Below, piece after piece: positions 6,773 to 14,389 of a DNA stretch of 22,390 nucleotides. Source of the DNA: a virus. The translations under genes were made by a program, and so were the position numbers. The stretch lies in IMG/VR virus record IMGVR_UViG_3300023119_001112, positions 1 to 22,390 of that record; one strand, 5' to 3'. The stretch's first letter is position 1. Each line of letters starts with the position of its first letter. The notes beneath the pieces are model-generated. The model saw only the letters and a program-made list of their open reading frames with translations. It searched no databases and was not told the origin of the DNA.

Positions 6773-8395
6773 TTATCCTATTGTTAAACCTGGAGGAACT
6801 CCTCCAATTGCTGTAAATGCTTGCTTGCCGTATCTATTAAACAAAACACGATTAGGAGCACCCATTAGACTATCATATATTCTATCGTAGTCTGTGTCTG
6901 AACTTGTAGTAAACATTACTGCTTTCGAATCTTCGAATATTCTAGTCTGCATTTGTGCAGGTGTTAGAGTTGGATACTTTTGCAAATGCAAGGCTACTAC
7001 ACCAGCTACTTGTGGCGCCGCCATACTTGTACCACTAATGCTCATTATAGGAAAGGTGTTATCTCCTGGATAGCCGGTAGTACTATATGATCCTGTGTCG
7101 TAATCTCTACTAGTAGCAGCCATTATATCTGTACCAGGGGCAAATATATTTACACCTGGACCGCGTGTTGTTGATACTGAAGTTTGATCTAACAGTATTG
7201 TGTTGTCTTCACTACCGGTACTGGTTTGCGCTCCGCTGTCTATGTTGCCTACCATAAAAGCATTTTCGCTGTAAGGCGAACTTCCTCTGTGATAGGTTCT
7301 TGTAGTACCGCTAAAGGTTACTTCATTGTCGTAGTCTGGTCCTGTTGGAATTTCTACTTTGTGTAGATTGTTGCCTGCGGCAATAGTCACATGTATTCCA
7401 TCTGTGATCATATCTTCTACTTCTGCATCTACTGACGCAACACGTACAGGTATACGATGAGTGCCGCTAAAATAATTTTGACTTACACCTGTGGCTGCTT
7501 GTAGTGCAGTACGTGTAGTGTAATCAACTCCGTAGGTCCATGTAGTGCCTCTGTATGTTCCGCTTGTAGGATCACCTGATACTGTTGCACCGTATCCCCA
7601 ACTCATGTTTACTACAGTAGGACGCCCGTTAATTTTAGCATTGTGCCACAAGCGTATGCAATCAAATGCATCTGATATACTAATACCTGTGCCATCACTG
7701 CCTTGTAGTGTTTCGAGTCCTGCTAGTTTTTGTGAGTATATGTGCGCACCCTTTGCCCAACCATATCTTCTTCCTGCTGCTATACTTGCACAGTGTGATC
7801 CGTGGCCATCTAAATCTCTATAGTGATTAGCACTCTGTGTTCCAGGTAGTCCACTTTCTTGATACCAATCAATTTCTTGTAGTCGACTGTTTATACCTGC
7901 TCTGTCTAACCAGTCAGGATGCCCAGGATCTATTCCACTATCTTGTATTACTACATCAACACCTGTGCCGTCGAGAGCATATTCGTAGTCACCGGGTGAA
8001 CCTGTAGATCTAGTAGTGCCGAATGCAACAAATTCATTTGTTTCTTTAATACAACGTTTTAGTCCCCAGTTAATGTAAGTATTTGATAATCCGGCGTCTC
8101 TGTAAAAGTTATTCTCATTGGTACCGTCGTATTGATATGCATGTAACCCTATTTCAATATCGTCACGCTGCTCTGGTGGTATCTCTACAGCACGTACTCT
8201 AGGATCTGCACGTAAAGTTTCTGCTTCTTCGTCTGTGAGCATAAAGTGTGTTTGTATCTTTGAACCTGGTCTACCATTCGCAACCTCTACTTTACGATCG
8301 GGTATGTAGCCAGTACCTGTAGTAGATTCTAGTTCACGCTCTAGTCTAATTAAGGCTCGTCTGCTTCTTGCTACTACTGTGTATTCTCTTTCCAT
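6773..8395 (-). CDS. Subtilisin-like serine protease (S8), 540 aa
   Basis: The full catalytic apparatus of a subtilase is visible: Asp152 in VIQDSGIDPGHP, His198 in DLDGHGSHCAS, the oxyanion Asn342 in TIAAGNN, and Ser457 in SGTSMAAPQVAG. Residues 1-80 precede the catalytic domain and resemble an I9-type propeptide, ending FMLTDEEAETLRADPRVRAVEIPP. There is no Sec signal peptide, so the enzyme is unlikely to be exported by the host pathway. It lies between two fibre genes; its ATG overlaps the preceding stop as TAATG, and a small gene follows five bases downstream. I infer a virion-associated enzyme acting on fibre proteins or on host-surface protein. The family is certain from the motifs; the substrate is unknown. 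Confidence 0.95.
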   Translation of the reverse strand: MEREYTVVARSRRALIRLERELESTTGTGYIPDRKVEVANGRPGSKIQTHFMLTDEEAETLRADPRVRAVEIPPEQRDDIEIGLHAYQYDGTNENNFYRDAGLSNTYINWGLKRCIKETNEFVAFGTTRSTGSPGDYEYALDGTGVDVVIQDSGIDPGHPDWLDRAGINSRLQEIDWYQESGLPGTQSANHYRDLDGHGSHCASIAAGRRYGWAKGAHIYSQKLAGLETLQGSDGTGISISDAFDCIRLWHNAKINGRPTVVNMSWGYGATVSGDPTSGTYRGTTWTYGVDYTTRTALQAATGVSQNYFSGTHRIPVRVASVDAEVEDMITDGIHVTIAAGNNLHKVEIPTGPDYDNEVTFSGTTRTYHRGSSPYSENAFMVGNIDSGAQTSTGSEDNTILLDQTSVSTTRGPGVNIFAPGTDIMAATSRDYDTGSYSTTGYPGDNTFPIMSISGTSMAAPQVAGVVALHLQKYPTLTPAQMQTRIFEDSKAVMFTTSSDTDYDRIYDSLMGAPNRVLFNRYGKQAFTAIGGVPPGLTIG

Positions 8396-10341
8396 TATGA
8401 GTAACTCGTTGCTGTTCCTAATACTGCTGTCCAGGCACTAGCACCTCTCATAAGTGTAAATGAAATAACGTCAATGCCATTGGCTGTTCCACTAGGTGTA
8501 AAACCATTTTCCCAAAGTATTGTTTGTGTTGCTCCGTCGATTCTTACTGCGTTTGGTATAAATGCCGATGCACCTTGATTTAAAATAAGTGCAACTGAGA
8601 TTGCTTTATTAGCAGTAGTTGGAACATTTGTAAAATCTGCTGTAAAGTTTGATACTATACCTGTGTGAGAAAATAATCCGCTTGAAGTTAAATCATGTGT
8701 AACTACGCTAGTAGCACCAGAAATAGCAGTCATGTGTTCACTAGTTGCTGTGTTGAATGTTACAGTGGCAGTAAATGATGTAAAAGAAGAAAATTCAACA
8801 GGCTGATTTGCAACAATGCCTGTTGAATTTATTGCTAAGTCTGGCCCTGCTCGTCCAGCAGCAGCAAACAGAATATCCTGTTGTGATTTAACACTTACAT
8901 CACTTATAGTATTTTTGTTATTAATAACAATATCACCAGCCGCGGCAGCATCTTGTGATATTTCTACACCAGCTACTCCGCCGCCTCTCATTGCAACAAA
9001 CGCACCGTCAATAGTAACACCACCAGCTACTGCTCCTCCTTGTAATGTTATAAAGTCAGTTGCAATTAAATCTAAATCAGTACCGCTACTAAAAGTAGGA
9101 GTACCAGTTGCTGTTGCTACAAAGCTATCTGCTGTTACTGCACCGGTATACGTACCAGCGCCTGTGATATTAATATCACCTGTGCCTGTTATATCGTTTG
9201 TGTTTAAATCTAAAACACCACCTAACTGCGGAGTTGTATCATTAACTAAGTCTGCATTTAAGTTTGATAAATCTGCAGGAGAAAATGTAAATGCGCCACT
9301 TGTATTATTATAACTTAAACTTCCTCCACCAGATGCGGCTCCAGTTGTAACACTAAAATCAGTTAACTGTGAGTATCCGCTTAGGTTTGCAGGATTGAAC
9401 GTAAACACACCTGTGCCATTGTTGTAAGATAAATTACCTGCACTCTGTGCAGAACCGACAGTTACACTAAATGCCGCCAGTGAAGCGTATGCTGATAAAT
9501 CTGGTGGCGTATATGTAAACACGCCAGTTGTGTTGTCGTATGATATAGCGCCGTCATTACTGGCAGCTGCTGGTGCGCCTATGCTTAGATCAGCAAGCTC
9601 AATACCACCTCCGCCACCGGCAGTAGAACTTGCTATCCACTGTGACCCGTCCCATGCTAGTACATCATTTGATGAAGGATTAGAAATATTTGTGTCTGTT
9701 AAATCGTTTATACTGTAAGTAGCAGTGTTTTGTATTTCTACATTTCCTGATAAGTTAACTACAACATCAACACCAGTACCTCCGACAAAATTAATTATAT
9801 CTTGTCCGCCGTCTACATCAGTTAACGTTAAATCAATACCTGCTGTTGTATTATCTGTAGCTGCTAAGTCATAAGTTGTATTTGTATCAGTGATACCTGA
9901 TACTGTAGCTGCTACCCAATTATTGCCGTCCCATTGTAAAACTTGTCCTATAGTGAGAGGACTTGAAGAAGTATCAACATCTCCAATGTTATCTATTGTA
10001 GTAATATCAACATCAACGCCTTCAAGTAACGCAACTAAGTCAGGAGCGTTTGTTAAATCATTGTAATCGCCGCTGAATAATGTATTGCCAGAATCAGAAA
10101 GTTCGCTAACATCAGTAGGAATAAAAGGAGTATTTGTTAAATCATTATAGTTGCCACTAAAGGTATTTTCAGTAACCCAAATTCTATCAGCTAATGTTAT
10201 ATTATCGGCCTGATTAGCAGTGTATAACCTTAAGGTATTTCTGTCTGCATCAAAGAAAATTTCACCCGATGCTCCGCTGAGTGTATCTAAACTTTGAGAT
10301 GATCTCTTTTGTAATCTTATACTTCGTACTGGTATTGGCAT
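8395..10341 (-). CDS. Tail-fibre-like structural protein, 648 aa
   Basis: This first gene of the late minus-strand operon encodes a repetitive, Asn/Thr/Gly-rich beta protein typical of phage fibres. Two FSG(N/D)YNDLTN(T/A)P units occur at residues 61-72 and 89-100. Two (V/D)VL-x-WDG-x-x-W units occur near 134-143 and 226-236. Three units of the form SY(D/N)N-x-(T/S)G-x-FT(Y/F) recur at exactly 38-residue spacing (267, 305, 343). The N-terminus (MPIPVRSIRLQKRSSQSLDTL) resembles virion-attachment segments I associate with marine phage fibres. The C-terminal half is rich in short beta repeats and ends at SYS, with no chaperone-type autoprotease motif visible. A GATAAATA element and AAAGGA ribosome-binding site precede the ATG. 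The exact virion position is not known. Confidence 0.85.
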   Translation of the reverse strand: MPIPVRSIRLQKRSSQSLDTLSGASGEIFFDADRNTLRLYTANQADNITLADRIWVTENTFSGNYNDLTNTPFIPTDVSELSDSGNTLFSGDYNDLTNAPDLVALLEGVDVDITTIDNIGDVDTSSSPLTIGQVLQWDGNNWVAATVSGITDTNTTYDLAATDNTTAGIDLTLTDVDGGQDIINFVGGTGVDVVVNLSGNVEIQNTATYSINDLTDTNISNPSSNDVLAWDGSQWIASSTAGGGGGIELADLSIGAPAAASNDGAISYDNTTGVFTYTPPDLSAYASLAAFSVTVGSAQSAGNLSYNNGTGVFTFNPANLSGYSQLTDFSVTTGAASGGGSLSYNNTSGAFTFSPADLSNLNADLVNDTTPQLGGVLDLNTNDITGTGDINITGAGTYTGAVTADSFVATATGTPTFSSGTDLDLIATDFITLQGGAVAGGVTIDGAFVAMRGGGVAGVEISQDAAAAGDIVINNKNTISDVSVKSQQDILFAAAGRAGPDLAINSTGIVANQPVEFSSFTSFTATVTFNTATSEHMTAISGATSVVTHDLTSSGLFSHTGIVSNFTADFTNVPTTANKAISVALILNQGASAFIPNAVRIDGATQTILWENGFTPSGTANGIDVISFTLMRGASAWTAVLGTATSYS

Positions 10342-10359
10342 AAAAATATTCCTTTGTTA

Positions 10360-10367
10360 TATTTATC
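10360..10367 (-). promoter_or_regulatory. Late-type promoter of the minus-strand fibre operon
   Basis: On the minus strand GATAAATA (10367-10360) matches the T4 late-promoter core TATAAATA in seven of eight positions. It lies 18 bases before the ATG at 10341, with AAAGGA between them. Transcription starting about six bases after the box would leave a short leader containing that ribosome-binding site. The oppositely oriented element for the 10393 gene begins three bases away. Confidence 0.6.
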
Positions 10368-10369
10368 CA

Positions 10370-10379
10370 CTAAATACTA
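10370..10379 (+). promoter_or_regulatory. Late-type promoter of the 10393 gene
   Basis: CTAAATACTA (10370-10379) shares TAAATACTA with the T4 late consensus TATAAATACTATT. An AAAGGAG Shine-Dalgarno site (10381-10387) and ATG (10393) follow at normal spacing. It is back to back with the minus-strand element at 10360-10367, so 51 bases would serve two divergent late transcripts. Confidence 0.55.
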
Positions 10380-10392
10380 CAAAGGAGTTTCT

Positions 10393-10653
10393 ATGGCCGA
10401 TCCAAAAAAATTCAAACCTTATTATGTTGTAGAATCATTTAGTCGCAAACAAAACAAGATTAGACAACACATACTTGCTACAGAAACGGAACGTATGAAA
10501 AAGTTATCTAATTTTGACGAAGCTGTTAGACGTTGTAAAGAATTTACAAATAGTCTTAATGAAAGTTCAGCATTAGGAGTTAACGATTGGATACCAATGT
10601 TGCATTTCCATTACGAGAAAAATAAAAAAATTCCTGTTAATATACCAGACTAA
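10393..10653 (+). CDS. Small late protein, 86 aa
   Basis: The ATG at 10393 is preceded by a perfect AAAGGAG five bases upstream, so the upstream in-frame TTG at 10354 is rejected. The product is small, basic and soluble (MADPKKFKPYYVVESFSRKQNKIRQ). A helical middle carries DEAVRRCKEFTNSLNE, followed by a GVNDWIPML motif resembling GVSDWVAKI of the 6499-6768 protein. I recognise no characterised family. The gene runs opposite to its neighbours and overlaps the last codon of the helicase gene by four bases (10650-10653), so late transcription may run antisense into the helicase gene. No terminator separates them. Confidence 0.85.
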   Translation: MADPKKFKPYYVVESFSRKQNKIRQHILATETERMKKLSNFDEAVRRCKEFTNSLNESSALGVNDWIPMLHFHYEKNKKIPVNIPD

Positions 10654-12083
10654 TTACCTAAGTTATTTAAAAAATCTCTTAGTTTAGTACTATCAGTTTC
10701 AGCACGTATTTTCTTTGCAGGTTCTCCTTCACCAGGATCTGTATTTACTGTTCCTGAACTACCAGAGGTTGTTGGAGTTCTTTTAAGTGCTGCTGCTATT
10801 GAACTAGACGATCCTCCTAAACCTGCAGACGGTGCTTCTTCAGCGTCATCGCCTAAATCAAAGATTCGCAGTGTGTCTACATCAAACCCTAGATCAATCT
10901 TTTGTCCTACACCACTTGATGAACGTGTCTTCATTAGCTGGATCTGATAACGCCCACGTTCTCGCATAGCACGACTTGTAAAGATACCTATGAGATTGTC
11001 AGCTGTATTAATTTTACTAATACCACCACTAATATGTGAGTGATCAAATTCTATCTCCTCAACTGAACTTCTGTTCAACTGCGATGCTGTAACAAAGATG
11101 CAGTTTAGTTCCATTGCTAAGTTACGTAACTCTTCCGATACATACTTGTCTTTAACAAACAAGTTCTCTGCACTAATCTTTTGTCCGATCGGATGCATCA
11201 AGTCTAGATAGTCTATAAGCAGTACATCTACTTTGCGTCCTGTTTTGATTTCGTACTCTTTCAAATATGCTCTTACATCGTTTGCGTTCTTACCAGTTGG
11301 CATATACTTGACTTGAAATGCACCTGACTTCTTGCCAATCATCTTGACTTTCATTTCAACATCATCAATGCTCTTAAAGATATCACGACTTGGAATCTCC
11401 GATGTCATTGCATCTAGTCGCATACTAACTAAGTTTTCACTAAGTTCGAAAGTTAGATACATCACGTTCATGCCTGCTAAACACCAGTTTACACCCATGT
11501 TCGCCATGAACAAACTCTTGCCAGAACCAGAACCACCTGCAAAGATATTGAGCTCGCCTCTGTTGAATCCACCAAACAGTTTTTTGTCTAGCATCGGCCA
11601 ACCTGTGCTTACTTGTCCGTTCTTGTCTTTGATTGCTTCTAGCCTGCTTCTCGGGTCTGCAAAGTAGTCTGTACCCAGGTCCTTCTGTAAGCCAATCTGT
11701 ACTGCTTTCTTAACAAGGTCCTCAACTGGTCCATACTCACCTTTCTCAAGTAAGTCTGCCGAGTCAAGTATTGCTTTCTCAAGTGCTTTGTGCCTACTGA
11801 ACGTTTCAAACTCCTGTAGAAGCCAGTCATAGTGATTCTCCTGTAACTGTCCTGGATCTTTTAGATTACTATCTGTTGCTGCATTGATCATATCAAACGT
11901 AGGAAGTGCATTATGTTCTTCAACATAATCTTTTAAAAACTTTGCGCTAGTTTGTAACTTGCGATCAAATGTACTTGGATCAAATACACCTTGACATCTA
12001 ACAAACGACTCTGCGTCTGTCATAAACATCTCAAGATATACTTTTTGTATGTCGTATCCGTAATCTGTGTTCTGTCTGCTCAT
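10650..12083 (-). CDS. gp41: Replicative DNA helicase, DnaB/T4 gp41 type, 477 aa
   Basis: The protein unwinds DNA at the phage fork and is expected to work with the primase encoded at 14377-15375. Visible features are an N-terminal helical domain (about 1-140), Walker A GGSGSGKS (183-190) and the catalytic segment TFEL (211-214). The Walker B is VDVLLIDYLDLM (285-296), and a serine- and proline-rich low-complexity linker lies near 415-450 before a charged C-terminal end. Length matches T4 gp41 (about 475). The order domain-RecA core fits the DnaB superfamily, and the phage setting supports gp41. The start is the ATG at 12083, which lies six bases after a perfect -10 box. No Shine-Dalgarno site is present, so a leaderless mRNA is predicted. 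Confidence 0.95.
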   Translation of the reverse strand: MSRQNTDYGYDIQKVYLEMFMTDAESFVRCQGVFDPSTFDRKLQTSAKFLKDYVEEHNALPTFDMINAATDSNLKDPGQLQENHYDWLLQEFETFSRHKALEKAILDSADLLEKGEYGPVEDLVKKAVQIGLQKDLGTDYFADPRSRLEAIKDKNGQVSTGWPMLDKKLFGGFNRGELNIFAGGSGSGKSLFMANMGVNWCLAGMNVMYLTFELSENLVSMRLDAMTSEIPSRDIFKSIDDVEMKVKMIGKKSGAFQVKYMPTGKNANDVRAYLKEYEIKTGRKVDVLLIDYLDLMHPIGQKISAENLFVKDKYVSEELRNLAMELNCIFVTASQLNRSSVEEIEFDHSHISGGISKINTADNLIGIFTSRAMRERGRYQIQLMKTRSSSGVGQKIDLGFDVDTLRIFDLGDDAEEAPSAGLGGSSSSIAAALKRTPTTSGSSGTVNTDPGEGEPAKKIRAETDSTKLRDFLNNLGN

Positions 12084-12089
12084 GTGTAT

Positions 12090-12118
12090 ATTATATAGCC
12101 TTGTATCAGATATGTCAA
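12090..12118 (-). promoter_or_regulatory. Perfect sigma70 promoter of the helicase gene
   Basis: On the minus strand an exact TTGACA (12118-12113), a 17-base spacer and an exact TATAAT (12095-12090) are followed by six bases and the ATG at 12083. Transcription should start at or within a base of the ATG. The TTGACA begins immediately after the TAA stop of the oxygenase gene at 12119, so the 35-base intergenic gap contains only this promoter. It is read by the host sigma70-type polymerase if the consensus holds in the host. Confidence 0.9.
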
Positions 12119-12616
12119 TTAAAAATAGTTAACATTAATATTAAAACGTGCCTTAGCATCTGTGCAATTAGTACTGCTATGTTCGAGACCTGCATTAAAA
12201 AATAAAACTCTGTTTTCAATGCTTTCTATTTTTGTTCCATCAGATAATTGTGTGTAACCGTCACAAGTATTAAGACATATAATTGCTCCGTTATGATCAA
12301 AAGGAGCATCAGTATGTGGCGAATGTGTTACTAGTTCATCTTTTGCAGGATAACAGTTTGCTTTGATTCGAATTAAAGATCTAATATCAAAGTCTCCCCA
12401 TATACGATCAAATAAATGATACTCTTGACACAAAGGTTCATGTTCATATATTACATTTTGAAAATAACAATTATTATCTTCTTCAGTATGATTAGAATTA
12501 ATATTAGGCACAAACCGCCATTCGCTTTGAATAACAGTATCTCTTAATTCATTAAAATAATTTATTTCGAAAAAATTATCAATTATTTTATAGTGTTTAT
12601 TTTTTATTAACTGCAA
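12119..12616 (-). CDS. 2OG-Fe(II) oxygenase-like protein, 165 aa
   Basis: The iron-binding triad is visible as His101-x-Asp103 (in SPHTDAPFDHNGAIICLN) and His146 (in NAGLEHSSTN). Arg157, eleven residues later, is placed to bind 2-oxoglutarate. The beta strands around residues 110-142 fit the jelly-roll core of prolyl-4-hydroxylase-like enzymes. No AUG is available near the N-terminus: the start is a TTG at 12616 with GGAG seven bases upstream (12627-12624), overlapping the end of the carbamoyltransferase gene by ten bases. Coupled translation suggests that the two act in one process. The hydroxylated substrate is unknown; protein, nucleotide or glycan are all possible. Confidence 0.82.
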   Translation of the reverse strand: MQLIKNKHYKIIDNFFEINYFNELRDTVIQSEWRFVPNINSNHTEEDNNCYFQNVIYEHEPLCQEYHLFDRIWGDFDIRSLIRIKANCYPAKDELVTHSPHTDAPFDHNGAIICLNTCDGYTQLSDGTKIESIENRVLFFNAGLEHSSTNCTDAKARFNINVNYF

Positions 12617-14061
12617 ACTTTTACTCCGTACTTCTTTTCAAATTCTTTAGCGTCTGTCAAGTTGTTTACCATTGGTTTACCCTTGATATTGAGCGAAGTA
12701 TTTAACAACATAGGACAGCCAGTTTCTTCATACCAACGTTCTAGCAGTCGTCGTATTCCGCTATCGTCTTTTGGTACCACTTGGACTCTGGATGTACCGT
12801 CTGCGTGTACGATGGCAGGATACAGGTCTGGATTTTTGCAACGGGCGGTAAACTGCATATAACTATTTGCTGGCCCGTCGAACTGTTCGGTATAGTGTTC
12901 ACTGAGCACTGCTGGAGCAAAGGGCCGAAACTTTTGTCTTTGTTTAATAGCGTTGACTCTGTCTTTGATATCGTTTCCGCGTGGGTCTGCGAAAAGGCTA
13001 CGATTACCAAAAGCACGAGGACCGTATTCAGCACGGCCGTTAGCGACTCCACAAATGCCGGTGGCTTGTAGTTCTCGAATTGTTTCTTCAACTGGGTATT
13101 CCCCTTCTATGTTATAGCCCGTAAATACATGCTCCATTGGCATGTGTTCTTTACGATGGGCTAGGACTGCACCAACTGCACTCCCTGCATCTCCTGGATT
13201 AGGCATAATCCATACGTTGTCAAAATACTTGTAAGCTAAATGATTAGCACTACAGTTTAGTGCGCACCCTCCCATTAGAACTAGGTTACGGCTTTTAGTA
13301 TTTTCTTTAGCCCACTTTAATATTTGTTCTAGGGTAAACTCATAACACTTCTGAGTGGCAGCGGCAATGTCAAACATATCCTGCTCCGATGTTAACCTTG
13401 GCTTCCACCAACGGCACCCTCGGTGTAGATTATCTTTGTATCTAACTTTAGGCCCATCTATGTACTCAATCATATCATACATGTCCCACCAAAATCTTCC
13501 CGGGTCACCGTATGCAGCCATACCCATGAGGATGTATTCATCTTCGTTAGGTTTAAGTCCTACTCGTTGTGTGAGTGCTGAGTACCAGAGTCCCACGGAG
13601 TGTGGATATCCTTGTGAATATGTTTTTTTGAGTTTGGATCCTTTACCATGCCAGATAGTAAGTGTATCAAACTCTCCAATTGAGTCGATAACCACACAGC
13701 AGGCTTCGTCAAAAGGACTAGTATAATAACCGGCAGCAGCATGGGAAAGATGATGATCAGTATACCTAATAGGAGCATGTATCCCATAAGATCTAAGATA
13801 CTTACGAATATTGTTTTCACCCAGCCGTAGTCCTTGGCCTGCTCTAAGTTGTCTAAGAGTTTTGATAAAGGGTCTTTCATACCATATAACTTCATCAGGC
13901 TCTCCCCATTGTTTTGCGTACTCTATTAATTTATCATTTAAATGCGCATCATTTTTTACACCACTGAAGCGTTCGCTGTGGCTTGCAAATTCTAATCCAT
14001 CATCTGTAAATACAGCTAGAGCAGCATCATGGCTGTTAGCACTTATGCCCCAAGTAATCAT
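12607..14061 (-). CDS. Carbamoyltransferase, NodU/TobZ family, 484 aa
   Basis: Enzymes of this family transfer carbamoyl from carbamoyl phosphate through a carbamoyl-adenylate to a hydroxyl group. The N-terminal Kae1-like part shows GISANSHDAALAV (5-17), a histidine-rich TDHHLSHAAAGYY (101-113), DEYILMGMAAYGDP, and GGCALNCSANHL. The C-terminal YrdC-like part has NGRAEYGPRAFGNRSLFADPR (about 341-361), FRPFAPAVL and LLNTSLNIKGKPMVN near the end. It is shorter than many bacterial members (about 550-600). I chose the ATG at 14061 because it overlaps the preceding stop as ATGA; an ATG at 14076 would add only MDKRQ. A carbamoylated sugar or nucleotide is the likely product, and the acceptor cannot be inferred. 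Confidence 0.92.
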   Translation of the reverse strand: MITWGISANSHDAALAVFTDDGLEFASHSERFSGVKNDAHLNDKLIEYAKQWGEPDEVIWYERPFIKTLRQLRAGQGLRLGENNIRKYLRSYGIHAPIRYTDHHLSHAAAGYYTSPFDEACCVVIDSIGEFDTLTIWHGKGSKLKKTYSQGYPHSVGLWYSALTQRVGLKPNEDEYILMGMAAYGDPGRFWWDMYDMIEYIDGPKVRYKDNLHRGCRWWKPRLTSEQDMFDIAAATQKCYEFTLEQILKWAKENTKSRNLVLMGGCALNCSANHLAYKYFDNVWIMPNPGDAGSAVGAVLAHRKEHMPMEHVFTGYNIEGEYPVEETIRELQATGICGVANGRAEYGPRAFGNRSLFADPRGNDIKDRVNAIKQRQKFRPFAPAVLSEHYTEQFDGPANSYMQFTARCKNPDLYPAIVHADGTSRVQVVPKDDSGIRRLLERWYEETGCPMLLNTSLNIKGKPMVNNLTDAKEFEKKYGVKVCS

Positions 14062-14270
14062 TTGTCTTTTGTCCAAAGTCTATCTAATATAAAAAACCAT
14101 ACTGCATTTAGTAATGGTTCTACTACTGCATCAGTTATTGCAATATAAAAAGGTGCACCTGTAAAATACATAACGCACATAGCAGCAATAAGGAAGTGTC
14201 CTATTGTGTATATTACAGTACGTAACAATGTGCCCTTTAATGCACTGTATGATGATGTAAATTCGTTCAT
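14058..14270 (-). CDS. DUF2061-type membrane protein, 70 aa
   Basis: The small protein has two hydrophobic segments, about residues 17-37 (TVIYTIGHFLIAAMCVMYF) and 40-60, followed by WFFILDRLWTKDK. The arrangement SALKGTLLRTVIYTIGHFLIA...EPLLNAVWFFILDRLW matches the pattern of DUF2061, whose core is TWRIIA...K..LYYIHERVW. A clearer member is encoded at 20155-20364, so the phage carries two versions. Its start overlaps the preceding small gene as ATGA, and its stop overlaps the carbamoyltransferase start as ATGA. No function is established for the family. An inner-membrane accessory of the neighbouring enzymes is a guess. Confidence 0.75.
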   Translation of the reverse strand: MNEFTSSYSALKGTLLRTVIYTIGHFLIAAMCVMYFTGAPFYIAITDAVVEPLLNAVWFFILDRLWTKDK

Positions 14271-14389
14271 TTATAAATAAATGGATCTGACTTTTTAAGT
14301 TCTTCTAACCGTTTTTTAAGAGCACGATGCTCTTTCCATTTACGATAAGGAGTAGTTAACCAGTACCAAAATTCTTCTAAGTAAACCAT
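14267..14389 (-). CDS. 40-residue basic conserved phage protein
   Basis: A tiny gene fills the gap between the primase and DUF2061 genes. It starts with an ATG at 14389, inside the last codons of the primase gene (13-base overlap), and ends at 14267 in an ATGA overlap with the next ATG. The product begins MVYLEEFWYWLTTPYRKW, continues through KEHRALKKRLEELKK and ends SDPFIYK. It is amphipathic, with an aromatic N-terminal half and a strongly basic predicted helix. I recall similar tiny proteins in T4-like marine phages, without function. Continuous overlap on both sides is the best evidence that it is translated. It may be a small membrane-associated or nucleic-acid-binding peptide, but nothing decides this. 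Confidence 0.8.
   Translation of the reverse strand: MVYLEEFWYWLTTPYRKWKEHRALKKRLEELKKSDPFIYK

Noticed and set aside
8816-9313. Plus-strand open frame of 165 residues
   Set aside because: It lies wholly antisense to the 648-residue fibre gene, has proline- and valine-rich low complexity, and has no ribosome-binding site.
13121-13129. Other TAAATAC occurrences inside coding sequence (for example near 13121 and 6230)
   Set aside because: They sit within genes, with no start codon at the expected distance. They show the motif is common by chance, so only start-linked copies are reported.
13560-13895. Minus-strand frame of 111 residues with hydrophobic segments resembling a membrane protein
   Set aside because: It lies inside the carbamoyltransferase gene on the same strand in another frame. 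The carbamoyltransferase motifs cover this region.
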